Part shown: one piece after another, positions 44,601 to 54,247 of the stretch
How the letters are laid out: every line of letters starts with the position of its first letter
Numbering within the stretch: the stretch's first letter is position 1
Assembly (NCBI GenBank): GCA_963779515.1
Contig: CAVZYN010000009.1
Coordinates: 186,001-250,000 of the forward strand
Reading direction: 5' to 3'
Origin: CAVZYN01 sp963779515
GTDB taxonomy: Bacteria; Pseudomonadota; Alphaproteobacteria; Rhizobiales; Hyphomicrobiaceae
DNA: 64,000 nt
Position numbers and translations under genes: made by a program
The notes under the pieces: model-generated
Databases searched by the model: none
What the model saw: only the letters and a program-made list of their open reading frames with translations
What the model was told of the DNA's origin: nothing

Positions 44601-46551
44601 TGGGCCGGTGGTTGCGGTTGAACTCGAGGATCAAAGCTCTGCCGAGGACTCGGAGTGGTCCTTCACGGTGCCGGAGGGCACGTTCAGTGATGCCGATTTG
44701 GCGACACGCTGACGCTGTCGGCGACGCTTGGTGATGGCGCCGATTTGCCGGAGTGGCTCAGCTTCGATCCTGTGACGGGAATATTCTCCGGCACGCCGCC
44801 GCCGGATTTCAACGGGCCGATCGAGCTCAAGGTCACGGCGACGGATGCGGGTGGTCTTTCGGCGTCGGCGAGCTTCACGCTCGATGTTACGCCGCTCAAC
44901 GATCCGGCTGTGCTGTCGTCGGCCGACGTTACTGTCGACGAGACGGACGCGCCGGTCACTGCAAGCGGGATGCTGACGATCAGCGATATCGATAGCCTCG
45001 CGACGTTCGTCGCGCAGACCGACGCGGCCGGCGTCAACGGCAATTTCTGGATCAATGCAACGGGCGCGTGGAGCTATGTTCAAACGCGGCGTTCGACAAC
45101 CTCAACGTCGGCGGGGGCGTATCCGACACCTTCACGGTGACCTCGGCTGACGGCACGACCACGACCGTCAAGGTGACGATCAACGGCACGAACGATGCTG
45201 CCGTGATCACTGGCTTGGACTCCGGTTTGGTCGATGAGGATTTCATCACCACGGTTTCCGGCATTTTGACGGCCACCGATCCAGACGATCCAGAGCTGTT
45301 CCAAATTGATTCTGGCGAAAGCGACAACGGCTACGGCACTTTCGTGATCGACGAAAATGGCGCCTGGACCTACACGATCGACAACAACAACCCGGACAGA
45401 TTTTCAACGCCCTCAACGAGGAAGTGAGCGGGACTGGAAAGCTTCACGTTCGAAGTTGCCGACAGCGGCGGACTGCTGAGCGACGAGCAGGAAGTCCGTG
45501 ACGATTGAGATCTATCGGTGTCAACGACGCCGCCGTCATGTCGAAGATCCTGGAGGAGACGGAAGGAACACGGGCTACCTCGAAGGACGGTGACGGAAAC
45601 GAGATCTTCGGGCCGCTGGATTTCGGAGGATGACGACAGACGCGCGCGTCCTTGCGGCCGTTGCGACGGACAGGTGGCTACGGCACACGACGAAATCGAC
45701 ACTGACGGCAATTGGATGTACGGGACCACTCGACGACCCAACGTCGAATTCGATGCTCTCAGTGCGGAAGGCGATACCGCGACGGAAGACGTGACATACA
45801 AGGTCCGGTCAGCGAGGATGGCGACGGAAAAGACGGTACCAAGTGAAGGTGCAAGGCGAGAACGATGCGACCGAAGAATTTGCGGGCGTCGTCGGGTACG
45901 TCGTCCGGCACAACGACGACGTTTAGTGTGATGGAGAATGCGGCGGGCGTGGTGTTGGGAGGCTTGGCGTTCGATGACGTCGATCTGGGGGACAGGCATA
46001 CCTTTACTGTCAGCGACGATCGGTTCGAGGTCGATGCCACGACGCATCAATTGCGATTGAAGACCGATAAGTCGCTCGATCATGAAGCCGGGTCCAGAGT
46101 TGATCTGACTGTCACAGTGGAGGATCTTGCTGGCCTTTCGACTTCAAAGACCTTTGCTATCGACGTCGAAAATGTGACAGAAACGACATCGACGGGCGAT
46201 GGTGATGGGACGACAGGCACGGGTGGCAGTGGCACGGGGACTGGCGAGACTGGCGGCGGTGCGACCGGCGGCGACACGACGCCAGGATCTACCGAAACCG
46301 GCACGGGCAGCGCGGCGCCAGGCGCGGGCTCGGGTGGGGCGGCCGGTCCGACGGCGGGCGCTTCGGGTGCCGGGGCTGGAGCGGGCGGAACGTCTAACTC
46401 CAATTCTGGCGGAACGGGCAGCAGCAGTCCGGCCAATTGTGATGACAATGCCAGTGCAGTGGCTTGTACGACGGCTTCGAACGATATCGGGCTTGGCAAT
46501 TCGTACAGCTCATCGGAGCTCGGCGTGAGCGCGGACTCCGTCGTCGGCGAC

Positions 46552-47040
46552 AGCTGGGGCGGCGACAGCAGCTACGGTGGCCTTACCGACGCGAGCGCCG
46601 ACAACTGGGGCGGCGATGGTGGCTTGGGCGTCGACAGCTATGGCGGTGGTCTCAGCGATACGAGCACCGACAACTGGGGCGGCGATGGCGGCTGGGGTTC
46701 GGACAGCTATGGCGGCGGCTTCAGCGATGCAAGCACCGACAACTGGGGCGGCGATGGCGGCTGGGGCGCCGACAGCTATGGTGGCGGCTTCAGCGATACG
46801 AGCGGCGATACCTGGGGCGGTGATGGCGGCTGGGGTTCGGACAGCTATGGTGGCGGCTTCAGCGATACGAGCACCGATAGTTGGGGCGGCGATGGCGGCT
46901 GGGGCTCGGACAACTACGGCGGCGGGTACAGCGATACGAGCACCGATAGTTGGGGCGGCGATGGCGGTTGGGGCTCGGACAGTTACGGCGGCGGCTTCAG
47001 CGATACGAGTACAGATAGCGGCGGCTGGGGCGGTGGTTAC
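46552..47040 (+). repeat. 69-base tandem repeat encoding a 23-residue Gly/Trp/Asp unit
   Basis: About seven copies with exact 69-base spacing (AACTGGGG-type marks at 46603, 46672, 46741, then 46810, 46879, 46948). The unit reads NWGGDGGWGSDSYGGG then FSDTSTD. Variation is mostly N/S/T, A/S and F/Y/L exchanges, so the aromatic and Gly positions are kept. The last ~40 residues are irregular Gly/Ser/Asp/Phe. I know no named family with this unit. Confidence 0.9.
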
Positions 47041-47203
47041 AGCGACGGCGGCTGGGGCGGAGGCGACAGCTTTGGTGGTGGCGGCTACGGCTCAGACAGC
47101 GGGTTCGGCTCAGACGGCGGGTTCGGCGGAAGCGATTGGTGAGGCTAGGTGACGTTGGTGGCGGCTCGCGTGACACTCGAAGCCGCACCGGATATTCCCT
47201 GCG

Positions 47204-48868
47204 TCAAGCGGGCTTGGCGGCGGTGGCGCGCAGGCGCGTGTCGGAGAGTTCGCCGGCAGCTTCGAGGATCGGGTAGGCGACCGAGGTGAGGTGCGAGTTG
47301 ATGCGCTTCAGGTCGCGGATGATGTCGAGGTGAATCGAGCTCGTCTCGATGCTTTCTGGGCGGCCGTCGCGCAGGCGCGCGAAGTGCTGGTCGGCGGCTT
47401 CGACCTCGCGGGCGCGCATGGTGGTCTTGTCGATCAGCAGACGGCGGGCCATGGCGACGTCGCGGGTGGCGAAGACGTTGAGGGCCTTCCTCATGTTGTC
47501 GACGACCTGGGCGTGAAACGCCTTGAGTTCCGCGGCGCCTTCGGTTGAGAACTCGACGCGCTTCTTGGCCTTTTTGGTGCCAAGGTCCATCAGGTTTTTG
47601 TCGATGATGTCGCCGATGTGCTCGAGGTTGGTGTTGAAGGTCAGGATCTCGACGTAGCGGCGGCTTTCCTCCTCGCCCATGTCGGTCTTCGAGGCGCGGA
47701 TCAGATAGAGCTTGATGGCTTCGTGGAGCTGATCGACTTCGTCGTCGGTCTTTTCGAGTTCCTTGATCAGGCGGATGTCGCCGGCCTCGATGGCGGGGAG
47801 CGCGCGGCGCAGCATGTCGAGCACGATGTCGCCGACGTGGAGGGTTTCGCGCATGGCGCAGGCGAGGGCTTCCGAAGGCGTATCAAGGACCGAGGGATCG
47901 AGGTGTTGCGGGGTGCCGCGGTCGGGCGCCATGGCCGGTGTTGGCAAAAGGCGCGTCGCGAGATCGGCGAGCAGGTTGAGCAGCGGCAGCCAGAGCAGGG
48001 CCACGGCGAGGTTGAAGACAAAATGGAAATTGAGGACGAGTTGCGCGGTGGAGCCGCTGACGGGACCGAGCCATTGGCTCATCTGGGCGATGAAAGGCAG
48101 GGCGAGAATCGCGACGGCCGTGCGTGCAATCAGGTTGCCGAGGGGCACGCGGCGGGCGGCGACGGGTGAGCCAGCAAGTGCGGCGAAGGGCGCGACGGAG
48201 CCGCCGATGTTGGCGCCGAGCACGAGCGCCAGCGCGGTCTTGGCGTCGATGATGCCGGCCGCGGCGAGCGACATGATGAAGAGCACGATCGCGAGGCTCG
48301 AGTGGGCGAGCCAGGTGAGGGCGGCGGCGGCGATGACGGCGATGATGGGTTCCGACGCGATGGCGCCGAGAACGGTCTTGATGGTGTCGCTGCCGCGCAG
48401 TTGTGTCGACACGCCGGAAATGACGGTCAGGGCGAGCAGCATCAGGCCGAGACCGATGCAGATGCGGCCGGCGGCCTTGGCCTGATCGCCGGATGCGGCA
48501 TTGAAGAGGACTACACCGATCACGAGGCCGATGGCCCAGAGCCATTTGATGTCGAACGCGAAAACCTGCGCCACGAGAGTCGTGCCGACGTCGGCGCCAA
48601 GCATGATGGCGAGGGCGACGGGCAGCGTGATCAATCCGCGGCCGGCGAAGGAGGCGAGCAGGAGCGCGGTGGCTGTGGCGCTCTGCAAGACGCTGGTGAC
48701 GCCGATGCCGGCGGCGAAGGCGCGCAGGCGGCTCTGGCTGGCGCGGTTGATGACGGCGCGCAGCGCGACGCCGAACGCACGGGTCATGCCGGTGCGCACC
48801 ATGCGCACCCCCCAAAGTAGAAGCGCGACGGCGCCGAGGAGCGTCAGGAGCAGTTCGCTGCCAGACAT
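47204..48868 (-). CDS. Na+/phosphate cotransporter family protein with PhoU-like domain (NptA/YjbB type)
   Basis: 554 residues. Two Na/Pi-cotransporter repeats in the membrane half carry the QSSS-like motifs QSATATALLLASFAG and LAHSSLAIVLF, with GADVGTTLVAQV and GANIGGSVAPFAAL. The C-terminal ~200 residues form PhoU-like helices (VLDMLRRALPAIEAGD, EHIGDIIDKNLMDLG). The family moves inorganic phosphate with sodium, often outward in bacteria. Its position beside a phosphonate-degrading locus, which releases phosphate, suggests phosphate balance, but this is inference. Confidence 0.92.
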   Translation of the reverse strand: MSGSELLLTLLGAVALLLWGVRMVRTGMTRAFGVALRAVINRASQSRLRAFAAGIGVTSVLQSATATALLLASFAGRGLITLPVALAIMLGADVGTTLVAQVFAFDIKWLWAIGLVIGVVLFNAASGDQAKAAGRICIGLGLMLLALTVISGVSTQLRGSDTIKTVLGAIASEPIIAVIAAAALTWLAHSSLAIVLFIMSLAAAGIIDAKTALALVLGANIGGSVAPFAALAGSPVAARRVPLGNLIARTAVAILALPFIAQMSQWLGPVSGSTAQLVLNFHFVFNLAVALLWLPLLNLLADLATRLLPTPAMAPDRGTPQHLDPSVLDTPSEALACAMRETLHVGDIVLDMLRRALPAIEAGDIRLIKELEKTDDEVDQLHEAIKLYLIRASKTDMGEEESRRYVEILTFNTNLEHIGDIIDKNLMDLGTKKAKKRVEFSTEGAAELKAFHAQVVDNMRKALNVFATRDVAMARRLLIDKTTMRAREVEAADQHFARLRDGRPESIETSSIHLDIIRDLKRINSHLTSVAYPILEAAGELSDTRLRATAAKPA

Positions 48869-48989
48869 GTCCGTTTCTTGTCTCCAGTGAGCGCGTGGTT
48901 GATCGTAGACCCTACAATCGTGAAGTTAAAATGCGATTTACCTACGGCGCTTTTCCGGACGCACGCGAGGGCGGGTTTTCATGGGGGCT

Positions 48990-49895
48990 TTATGGCTGGG
49001 GGGCAGTGGGCGCGGCGATCCATGCGCGTTCCACGGCGATGCGGGCGGCGAGATCGAGATAGAGGGCGATGAGATCGAGGCGGCGGCGCTCGGTGCGGCA
49101 GATCACGTACTCGGCGACTGAGACGTCGGCATCGGCGATGGGGATCGCGCGGATACGGTCGTCATTGCCGGCCTCGCTGGCGAAAACGAGGGCCGCGCCG
49201 AAGCCGGCTGCAACGGCTTCGGCGATGGCTTCGCGGGTGGCGACGTCGAGCATTTGCTTGGGTTTCACGCCGGCTGATGCCATGCGGCTTTGGGCGACTT
49301 CGCGGGTGATGGAGCCGGGTTCGCGGACGATGACGTCGTGGCCGGAAAGGTCAGCGAGGGAGAGGCTTGGACGCGCGGCGAAGGGATCAGCGGCGGCGAC
49401 AAGGGCAACGAGCCGGTCCTCGCGGATTTTGATGGCGTGGAGGCGGGCGTCGGAGACGGGTTGCGCCATGACGCCGAGATCCGCGTCGCCGCCGAGGACC
49501 GACGCGATGATGCGGGCGGAGTTGTCGATCCGGAGCGAGAATTTTAGGCCTTCGCGGTGGTGTTTGAGGGCGGCCAGGACGGGGAACACGTGGACGGCGC
49601 TGTCGGCGGCGATTTTCAGTTCGCGCAGGCCGCCGGTGCGGTCGCGGGCGAGGGCTGCTTCGACGCGGCTCATGGCCTGGTCGAGGTCGAGGGTGACGAG
49701 CAGCAAGCGTTCGCCCGCCGCGGTGAGGCGGATGCGGCGGCCGATGCGCTCGAACAGGGCGCGGCCGGTATCGCGTTCAAGCACGCGGACCTGGGCGGAT
49801 AGAGTTGATTGGCTCATGCCGGAGAGGCGCGCGGCCTCAGTGAAGCTGCCGGCCGTTGCGACCCGGTGGAAGGCGAGAATTGGACCAATATTCAT
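48990..49895 (-). CDS. LysR-family regulator, probable activator of the phn genes
   Basis: About 301 residues from ATG at 49895 (MNIGPILAFHRVATAGSFTEA); a TTG at 49931 is less likely. The helix-turn-helix is AARLSGMSQSTLSAQVRVLE. The effector domain has GLRELKIAADSAVHVFPVLAAL, GDADLGVMAQPVSD and SGHDVIVREPGSITREVAQSR. It is divergent from phnW across 108 bases of AT-rich DNA (a GTATTTAAATTTTCGA stretch near 49909 is a candidate box). LysR regulators beside phnW operons respond to aminoethylphosphonate in other bacteria, so this gene is the likely local activator. Confidence 0.88.
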   Translation of the reverse strand: MNIGPILAFHRVATAGSFTEAARLSGMSQSTLSAQVRVLERDTGRALFERIGRRIRLTAAGERLLLVTLDLDQAMSRVEAALARDRTGGLRELKIAADSAVHVFPVLAALKHHREGLKFSLRIDNSARIIASVLGGDADLGVMAQPVSDARLHAIKIREDRLVALVAAADPFAARPSLSLADLSGHDVIVREPGSITREVAQSRMASAGVKPKQMLDVATREAIAEAVAAGFGAALVFASEAGNDDRIRAIPIADADVSVAEYVICRTERRRLDLIALYLDLAARIAVERAWIAAPTAPQP

Positions 49896-50003
49896 GAGGT
49901 TAATCTTCGTATTTAAATTTTCGATAGGCAATATGTATTCCAGTTATTTGTTCAATGCAAAGACTGTCTCTAGGGTCGCCGCCACGCGATTCTGGAGATT
50001 TCC

Positions 50004-51146
50004 ATGGCTCAAAATATCATGCGCTCAGAGACGGGTGATCCGCTGCTGCTGACACCTGGGCCGCTGACGACGTCGAAGTCCGTGAAGGACGTGATGGTGC
50101 GCGATTGGGGGTCGCGGGACGCGAATTTCCTTGCGATCAACAAAGCGGTGCTCGATCGGCTGCCGGAGCTGATCAATGGCGTTGGGCGCTATGTGACGGT
50201 GCCGATGCAGGGATCGGGCACGTTCGCGGTCGAGGCGATGCTGACGACTTTCGTGCCGCCGAAGGGCAAGTGTCTCGTTCTCATCAATGGCGCTTATGGG
50301 CAGCGGGCGAGGAAGATCCTCGAGATCGCGCGGCGGCAGATCGTCGTGCACGAGACGCCGGAAGATACGCCGCCGGATCTGCAGAAGGTCGACGCGCTGC
50401 TGGAGCGGAACAAGGACATTGGGCATGTGTTCGCTGTGTATTGCGAGACGACGAGCGGGATCCTCAATCCGATCGCGGAGATCGCACGGCTGGTGGAAAA
50501 CCACGGGCGGCGCTTGCTGGTCGATGCGATGAGTGCGCTCGGGGCGCTACCGCTCGATTGCCGGCGCGTGGCGTTCGACGCGGTGGCGGCGTCGTCCAAC
50601 AAGTGCATCGAGGGCGTGCCGGGATTGGGATTCGTGCTGGCGCGGACGGGCGCGCTCGAGGAGACAAAGGGCAATGCGACGACGTTGACGCTCGATCTCC
50701 ACGATCAGTGGCAAAACTTCGTGAAAACGGGGCAGTACCGGTTCACGCCGCCGATCCACGTGATTGCGGCGTTTCATCAGGCGTTGATGGAGTTCTTCGC
50801 GGAAGGCGGGCAGCCGGGGCGCGGCAAACGGTACGCCGAGAACGGCAAGGTTCTGATCGACGGGATGCGGGCGCTGGGATTTACGACGCTGCTGCCCGAC
50901 AAACTGCAGGCGCCGATCATCGTGACCTTCCACATGCCGCAGGATCCGAAGTTCGTGTTTCAGACGTTCTACGACAAGCTGAAGGATCGAGGTTTTGTGA
51001 TCTATCCGGGCAAGCTCACGGTCGCGGACAGTTTCCGGATCGGCTGCATCGGACGGATCAATGCGGACCACATGCGGGCGTTTCTCGCGACCGTTGGCGA
51101 TGTGCTGGCCGAGATGGGTGTCACCAGTTTGAAGAGCGCGGCCTGA
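50004..51146 (+). CDS. phnW: 2-aminoethylphosphonate:pyruvate aminotransferase PhnW
   Basis: 380 residues, class-V PLP aminotransferase. It begins with GDPLLLTPGPLTTSKSVKDV, and has MQGSGTFAVEAMLTTF, YCETTSGILNPI, VDAMSALGALPLD and the PLP lysine in SSNKCIEGVPG (Lys200). It converts 2-aminoethylphosphonate and pyruvate to phosphonoacetaldehyde and alanine. GGAG precedes the ATG. It is first of phnW-phnA-phnY, with phnA starting one base after its stop. Confidence 0.95.
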   Translation: MAQNIMRSETGDPLLLTPGPLTTSKSVKDVMVRDWGSRDANFLAINKAVLDRLPELINGVGRYVTVPMQGSGTFAVEAMLTTFVPPKGKCLVLINGAYGQRARKILEIARRQIVVHETPEDTPPDLQKVDALLERNKDIGHVFAVYCETTSGILNPIAEIARLVENHGRRLLVDAMSALGALPLDCRRVAFDAVAASSNKCIEGVPGLGFVLARTGALEETKGNATTLTLDLHDQWQNFVKTGQYRFTPPIHVIAAFHQALMEFFAEGGQPGRGKRYAENGKVLIDGMRALGFTTLLPDKLQAPIIVTFHMPQDPKFVFQTFYDKLKDRGFVIYPGKLTVADSFRIGCIGRINADHMRAFLATVGDVLAEMGVTSLKSAA

Positions 51147-51147
51147 G

Positions 51148-52386
51148 ATGCGAACGATCACGTGCAATGGCCGCAGCTATGCGTGGCCGACGGCGCCGAC
51201 AGTTGTGGTCTGCCTCGACGGCTCGGAACCCGGCTACATCGAGAAGACGATTGAAGCGGGGCGAGCGCCGTTCTTCGCCAAGATGCTGCGGGATGGGGCC
51301 AATCTGCTGGCGGATAGCGTCATTCCGAGCTTCACCAACCCCAACAATCTTTCGATCATCACGGGGCGGCCGCCGAACGTGCACGGGATCGCGGGGAATT
51401 TTTTCTACGACCCGGCGACGAAGTCGGAAGTGATGATGAATGACCCGAAGTTCTTGCGGGCGCCGACGATCTTGCGGGAATTCCATGATGCAGTCGCCAA
51501 AGTCGCGATGGTGACGGCGAAGGATAAGCTGCGGCTGTTGCTGTCGAATGGGCTCGACTATGGGAGCGGCCGGGCGATCGCGTTTTCATCGGAGCGGGCG
51601 GACAAGGCGACGAAGACCGACAATGGGATCGATGACGTGCTGAAGGTGGTGGGGAAACCGCTGCCGGATGTGTACTCGGCGGATCTCTCGGAGTTCGTGT
51701 TCGCCGCGGGCGTCAAGCTGATGGCGAGTTTCCGTCCGGATCTGATGTATCTCTCGACGACGGATTACATTCAGCACAAGGCCGGGCCGGGGACGAAGAT
51801 CGGCAATGATTTCTACGCGATGATCGACGGCTATCTGGCGCAGCTCGACAAGATGGGTGCGATCATCATCGCGACGGCCGATCATGGCATGAACGACAAG
51901 CACGATCCGAAATCGAAGGCGCCGAATGTCGTCTATCTTCAGACGCTGTTCGATCAGTGGCTGGGGAAAGAGGCGGCGCGGGTGATCTTGCCGATCACGG
52001 ACCCTTACGTGGTGCATCACGGTGCGCTCGGGAGCTTTGCGACGGTGCATCTGCCGGCGGGCGCTAATGTGCAGGATCTGTTGGCGCGATTGCGGGCGAT
52101 CGAGGGCGTGGAGCTGGCCGTCACGCAGGCGGAGGCGTGCGCGCGGTTCGAGTTGCCGGCGGATCGGATCGGCGATCTGGTCGTGACGTCGACGCGGCAC
52201 ATGACGCTTGGGACGGCGCCGGAGAAGCATGATCTCTCGGGGCTCGACGAGCCGTTGCGGTCGCACGGCGGGTTGACCGAACAGCGCGTGCCGATGATCG
52301 CGAATCGGACGTTGACGGTTGCGAAGGATCGCAAGCTCAGGAATTTCGACGTTTTCGACGTGGCGCTGAACCACGTCGCGGGATGA
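51148..52386 (+). CDS. phnA: Phosphonoacetate hydrolase PhnA
   Basis: 412 residues, alkaline-phosphatase superfamily. Metal/nucleophile sites are VVCLDGSEPGYIE (Asp24) and PSFTNPNNLSIITG (nucleophile Thr63). TTDYIQHKAGPG and TADHGMNDKHDPKS supply the remaining zinc ligands, and VVHHGALGS is near the C-terminus. It cleaves phosphonoacetate to acetate and phosphate. It lies between phnW and phnY with almost no spacing. No phnX (phosphonatase) is present, so this strain appears to use the PhnW-PhnY-PhnA route. Confidence 0.94.
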   Translation: MRTITCNGRSYAWPTAPTVVVCLDGSEPGYIEKTIEAGRAPFFAKMLRDGANLLADSVIPSFTNPNNLSIITGRPPNVHGIAGNFFYDPATKSEVMMNDPKFLRAPTILREFHDAVAKVAMVTAKDKLRLLLSNGLDYGSGRAIAFSSERADKATKTDNGIDDVLKVVGKPLPDVYSADLSEFVFAAGVKLMASFRPDLMYLSTTDYIQHKAGPGTKIGNDFYAMIDGYLAQLDKMGAIIIATADHGMNDKHDPKSKAPNVVYLQTLFDQWLGKEAARVILPITDPYVVHHGALGSFATVHLPAGANVQDLLARLRAIEGVELAVTQAEACARFELPADRIGDLVVTSTRHMTLGTAPEKHDLSGLDEPLRSHGGLTEQRVPMIANRTLTVAKDRKLRNFDVFDVALNHVAG

Positions 52387-52396
52387 GGGATTGAAG

Positions 52397-53872
52397 ATGC
52401 AGGAAAAAGTTGCCAAGCCGCAGATGCCGATCAAGGCGCACGAAAAGATGCGGATCGCGGGCAAGCTCGTCGATGCGGACCAGCAGGTGGAGGTGCGCAA
52501 TCCCTACACCGGAAAGATTGTGGCGACGGTGCCGTCGGCCAGTCCGGCGCAAGTGGCTGAGGCGTTCAAGAATGCCAATGCCTACAAGCCGAAGCTGTCG
52601 CGCTACGATCGGCAGAAGATCCTGATGAAGACGGCGGAGATCCTGGCCAAGCGGCGCGAAGAGATCGCGATGGTGATCACGGCGGAGTTGGGGCTCTGCT
52701 GGAAGGATTCGCTCTATGAAGTGGGGCGCGCCTACGATGTTTATTCGCTGGCGGGCCAGCTGGCGATCCGCGACGATGGCGAAGTCTATTCCTGCGATAT
52801 CACCCCGCACGGTAAGCCGCGGCGGATCTATACGACGCGGACACCGCTGCTCGGCGTGTTGTCGGCGATCACGCCGTTCAATCACCCGCTGAACATGATC
52901 AGCCACAAGATCGCGCCGGCGATCGCGACCAACAACCGGATCGTGGCGAAGCCGACGGAGCTGACGCCGCTGACGGCGTTGTTGCTGGCGGACATCTTGT
53001 ATGAGGCCGGGCTGCCGCCGGAGATGCTGTCGATCGTGACGGGCAATCCGCGCACGATGGGTGATGCGATGATCACGGATCCGCATGCGGACGTGGTGAC
53101 ATTCACGGGCTCGGTGAAGGTTGGGAAGTACATCGCTGACAAGGCCGGGTATCGGCGGCTGGTGCTGGAACTTGGCGGCAACGATCCGCTGATCATCATG
53201 GATGATTTGTCGGACAGCGATCTCGACAAGGCGGCGGAGCTGGCGGTGCAGGGGGCGACGAAGAACTCGGGCCAGCGCTGCACGGCGGTGAAGCGGATCT
53301 TGTGCGTGGACAGGATCGCGGACCGGTTTGTCGAGAAGGTGCTGGCGAAGGCGAAGAAGCTCAGGAGCGGCGATCCGATGGACCCGGAGACGGATATCGG
53401 GACCGTCATTCACGAAGGTGCGGCGAAACTTTTCGAGGCACGCGTCGTTGACGCGGTCGGACAAGGCGCCAAGCTGCTACATGGCAACACTCGGCAAGGC
53501 GCGCTGTATCCGGCGACCGTGGTCGATCACGTACCGTACCAGGCTGAACTGGTGCGGGAAGAGACTTTTGGGCCAGTGATCCCGATCATCCGGGTGCCGG
53601 CGGCGATCGATGAGATCATCAAGATCTCGAATTCGACGGCGTTCGGGCTGTCGTCGGGTGTGTGCACCAACCGGATCGACGTGGCGACGCGATTCATCAA
53701 CGAACTTGATGTCGGGACGGTGAACATTTGGGAAGTGCCGGGCTATCGCATCGAGATGTCGCCGTTTGGCGGGATCAAGGATTCAGGGCTCGGGTACAAG
53801 GAAGGCGTTTGGGAGGCGATGAAGAGCTATTCGAACGTGAAGACGTATTCGTTGCCGTGGCCACAGGGGTGA
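52397..53872 (+). CDS. phnY: Phosphonoacetaldehyde dehydrogenase PhnY (NAD-dependent)
   Basis: 491 residues from ATG at 52397, behind GAGGGATTGAAG. Aldehyde dehydrogenase family: VLSAITPFNHPLNMISHK, TFTGSVKVGKYIA, catalytic Glu in LELGGNDPL, nucleophile Cys295 in NSGQRCTAVKR, EETFGPVIPIIRV and FGGIKDSGLG. It oxidises phosphonoacetaldehyde to phosphonoacetate for PhnA. The phn context decides the substrate among aldehyde dehydrogenases. Confidence 0.9.
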   Translation: MQEKVAKPQMPIKAHEKMRIAGKLVDADQQVEVRNPYTGKIVATVPSASPAQVAEAFKNANAYKPKLSRYDRQKILMKTAEILAKRREEIAMVITAELGLCWKDSLYEVGRAYDVYSLAGQLAIRDDGEVYSCDITPHGKPRRIYTTRTPLLGVLSAITPFNHPLNMISHKIAPAIATNNRIVAKPTELTPLTALLLADILYEAGLPPEMLSIVTGNPRTMGDAMITDPHADVVTFTGSVKVGKYIADKAGYRRLVLELGGNDPLIIMDDLSDSDLDKAAELAVQGATKNSGQRCTAVKRILCVDRIADRFVEKVLAKAKKLRSGDPMDPETDIGTVIHEGAAKLFEARVVDAVGQGAKLLHGNTRQGALYPATVVDHVPYQAELVREETFGPVIPIIRVPAAIDEIIKISNSTAFGLSSGVCTNRIDVATRFINELDVGTVNIWEVPGYRIEMSPFGGIKDSGLGYKEGVWEAMKSYSNVKTYSLPWPQG

Positions 53873-53950
53873 CGGTAGTGTATCATTCGCGATGAGGTGA
53901 CAGTTCGGCTACGCTTTTGGGCAGCCCGACATTTCAGTAGTGGTTGGCAA

Positions 53951-54247
53951 ATGGAACTGAGCCAAATCAAGGCCAAGCTCAGCAGCCTGGCTGATGGCCT
54001 CCGCAGAGAGCGTGTCGAGCATCTCGCGATCTTCGGCTCACGTGCGCGTGGCGATGCGCTGCCCGACAGCGATCTCGATGTGCTCATCGATGTCGCGCCG
54101 GGCCAGGGATTTTCACTGCTGAATCTCTGCGGCGTCGCGTTGTTGATCGAAGATGCAACCGGCATCAGGACCGAGGTTGTGTTGAGGCGTTCGTTGCCGA
54201 GACATTTGGCGGATCGGATTGCGGACGATCTCGTGCCGGTGCTGTGA
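53951..54247 (+). CDS. mntA: MntA-like nucleotidyltransferase (antitoxin of an MNT/HEPN pair)
   Basis: 98 residues from ATG at 53951. The minimal nucleotidyltransferase signature is FGSRARGDALPDSDLDVLID (GSX10DXD). The C-terminus has RRSLPRHLADRIADDLVPVL. MntA-type enzymes AMPylate the HEPN toxin HepT. Its stop region overlaps the hepT start (TGATGG), the usual arrangement. It sits as an insertion between phnY and the Rieske gene. Confidence 0.85.
   Translation: MELSQIKAKLSSLADGLRRERVEHLAIFGSRARGDALPDSDLDVLIDVAPGQGFSLLNLCGVALLIEDATGIRTEVVLRRSLPRHLADRIADDLVPVL

Larger units (their letters stand above)
41078..47142 (+). pseudogene. Second large secreted heme peroxidase with acidic linker, cadherin/VCBS repeats and Gly/Trp tail; many frame breaks
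   Basis: The start is ATG at 41078 (MAINDEFTLTQSDLEGLLDL). The peroxidase domain spans about 41.1-43.0 kb: NPNFGTADQPFIRLTTARYG, distal-His FGQYFDHGLDFV (about 41420), DGRANENIALTAMHTVWARN, proximal-His FRVGHSQIADT (about 42240) and GGLAERHINGGQVGQTFW. An Asp/Glu-rich linker follows (43020-43245). Then come cadherin-like units, VCBS-like units (45.0-45.4 kb) and a Gly/Ser/Trp/Tyr tandem repeat to the stop at 47142. Frame breaks occur near 41.18, 41.63, 41.9, 42.2, 42.69, 43.83, 44.42, 44.55 and 44.7 kb, and densely at 45.06-45.86 kb. The final frame (45865-47142) may be the end of the same protein or a separate gene; continuity of module types favours one gene. It is a paralogue of gene 1 with different C-terminal modules. 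Confidence 0.7.

Noticed and set aside
46552..47040. Regular 69-base repeats considered as a CRISPR array
   Set aside because: There are no unique spacers; the unit is in frame and translates to a 23-residue protein repeat.
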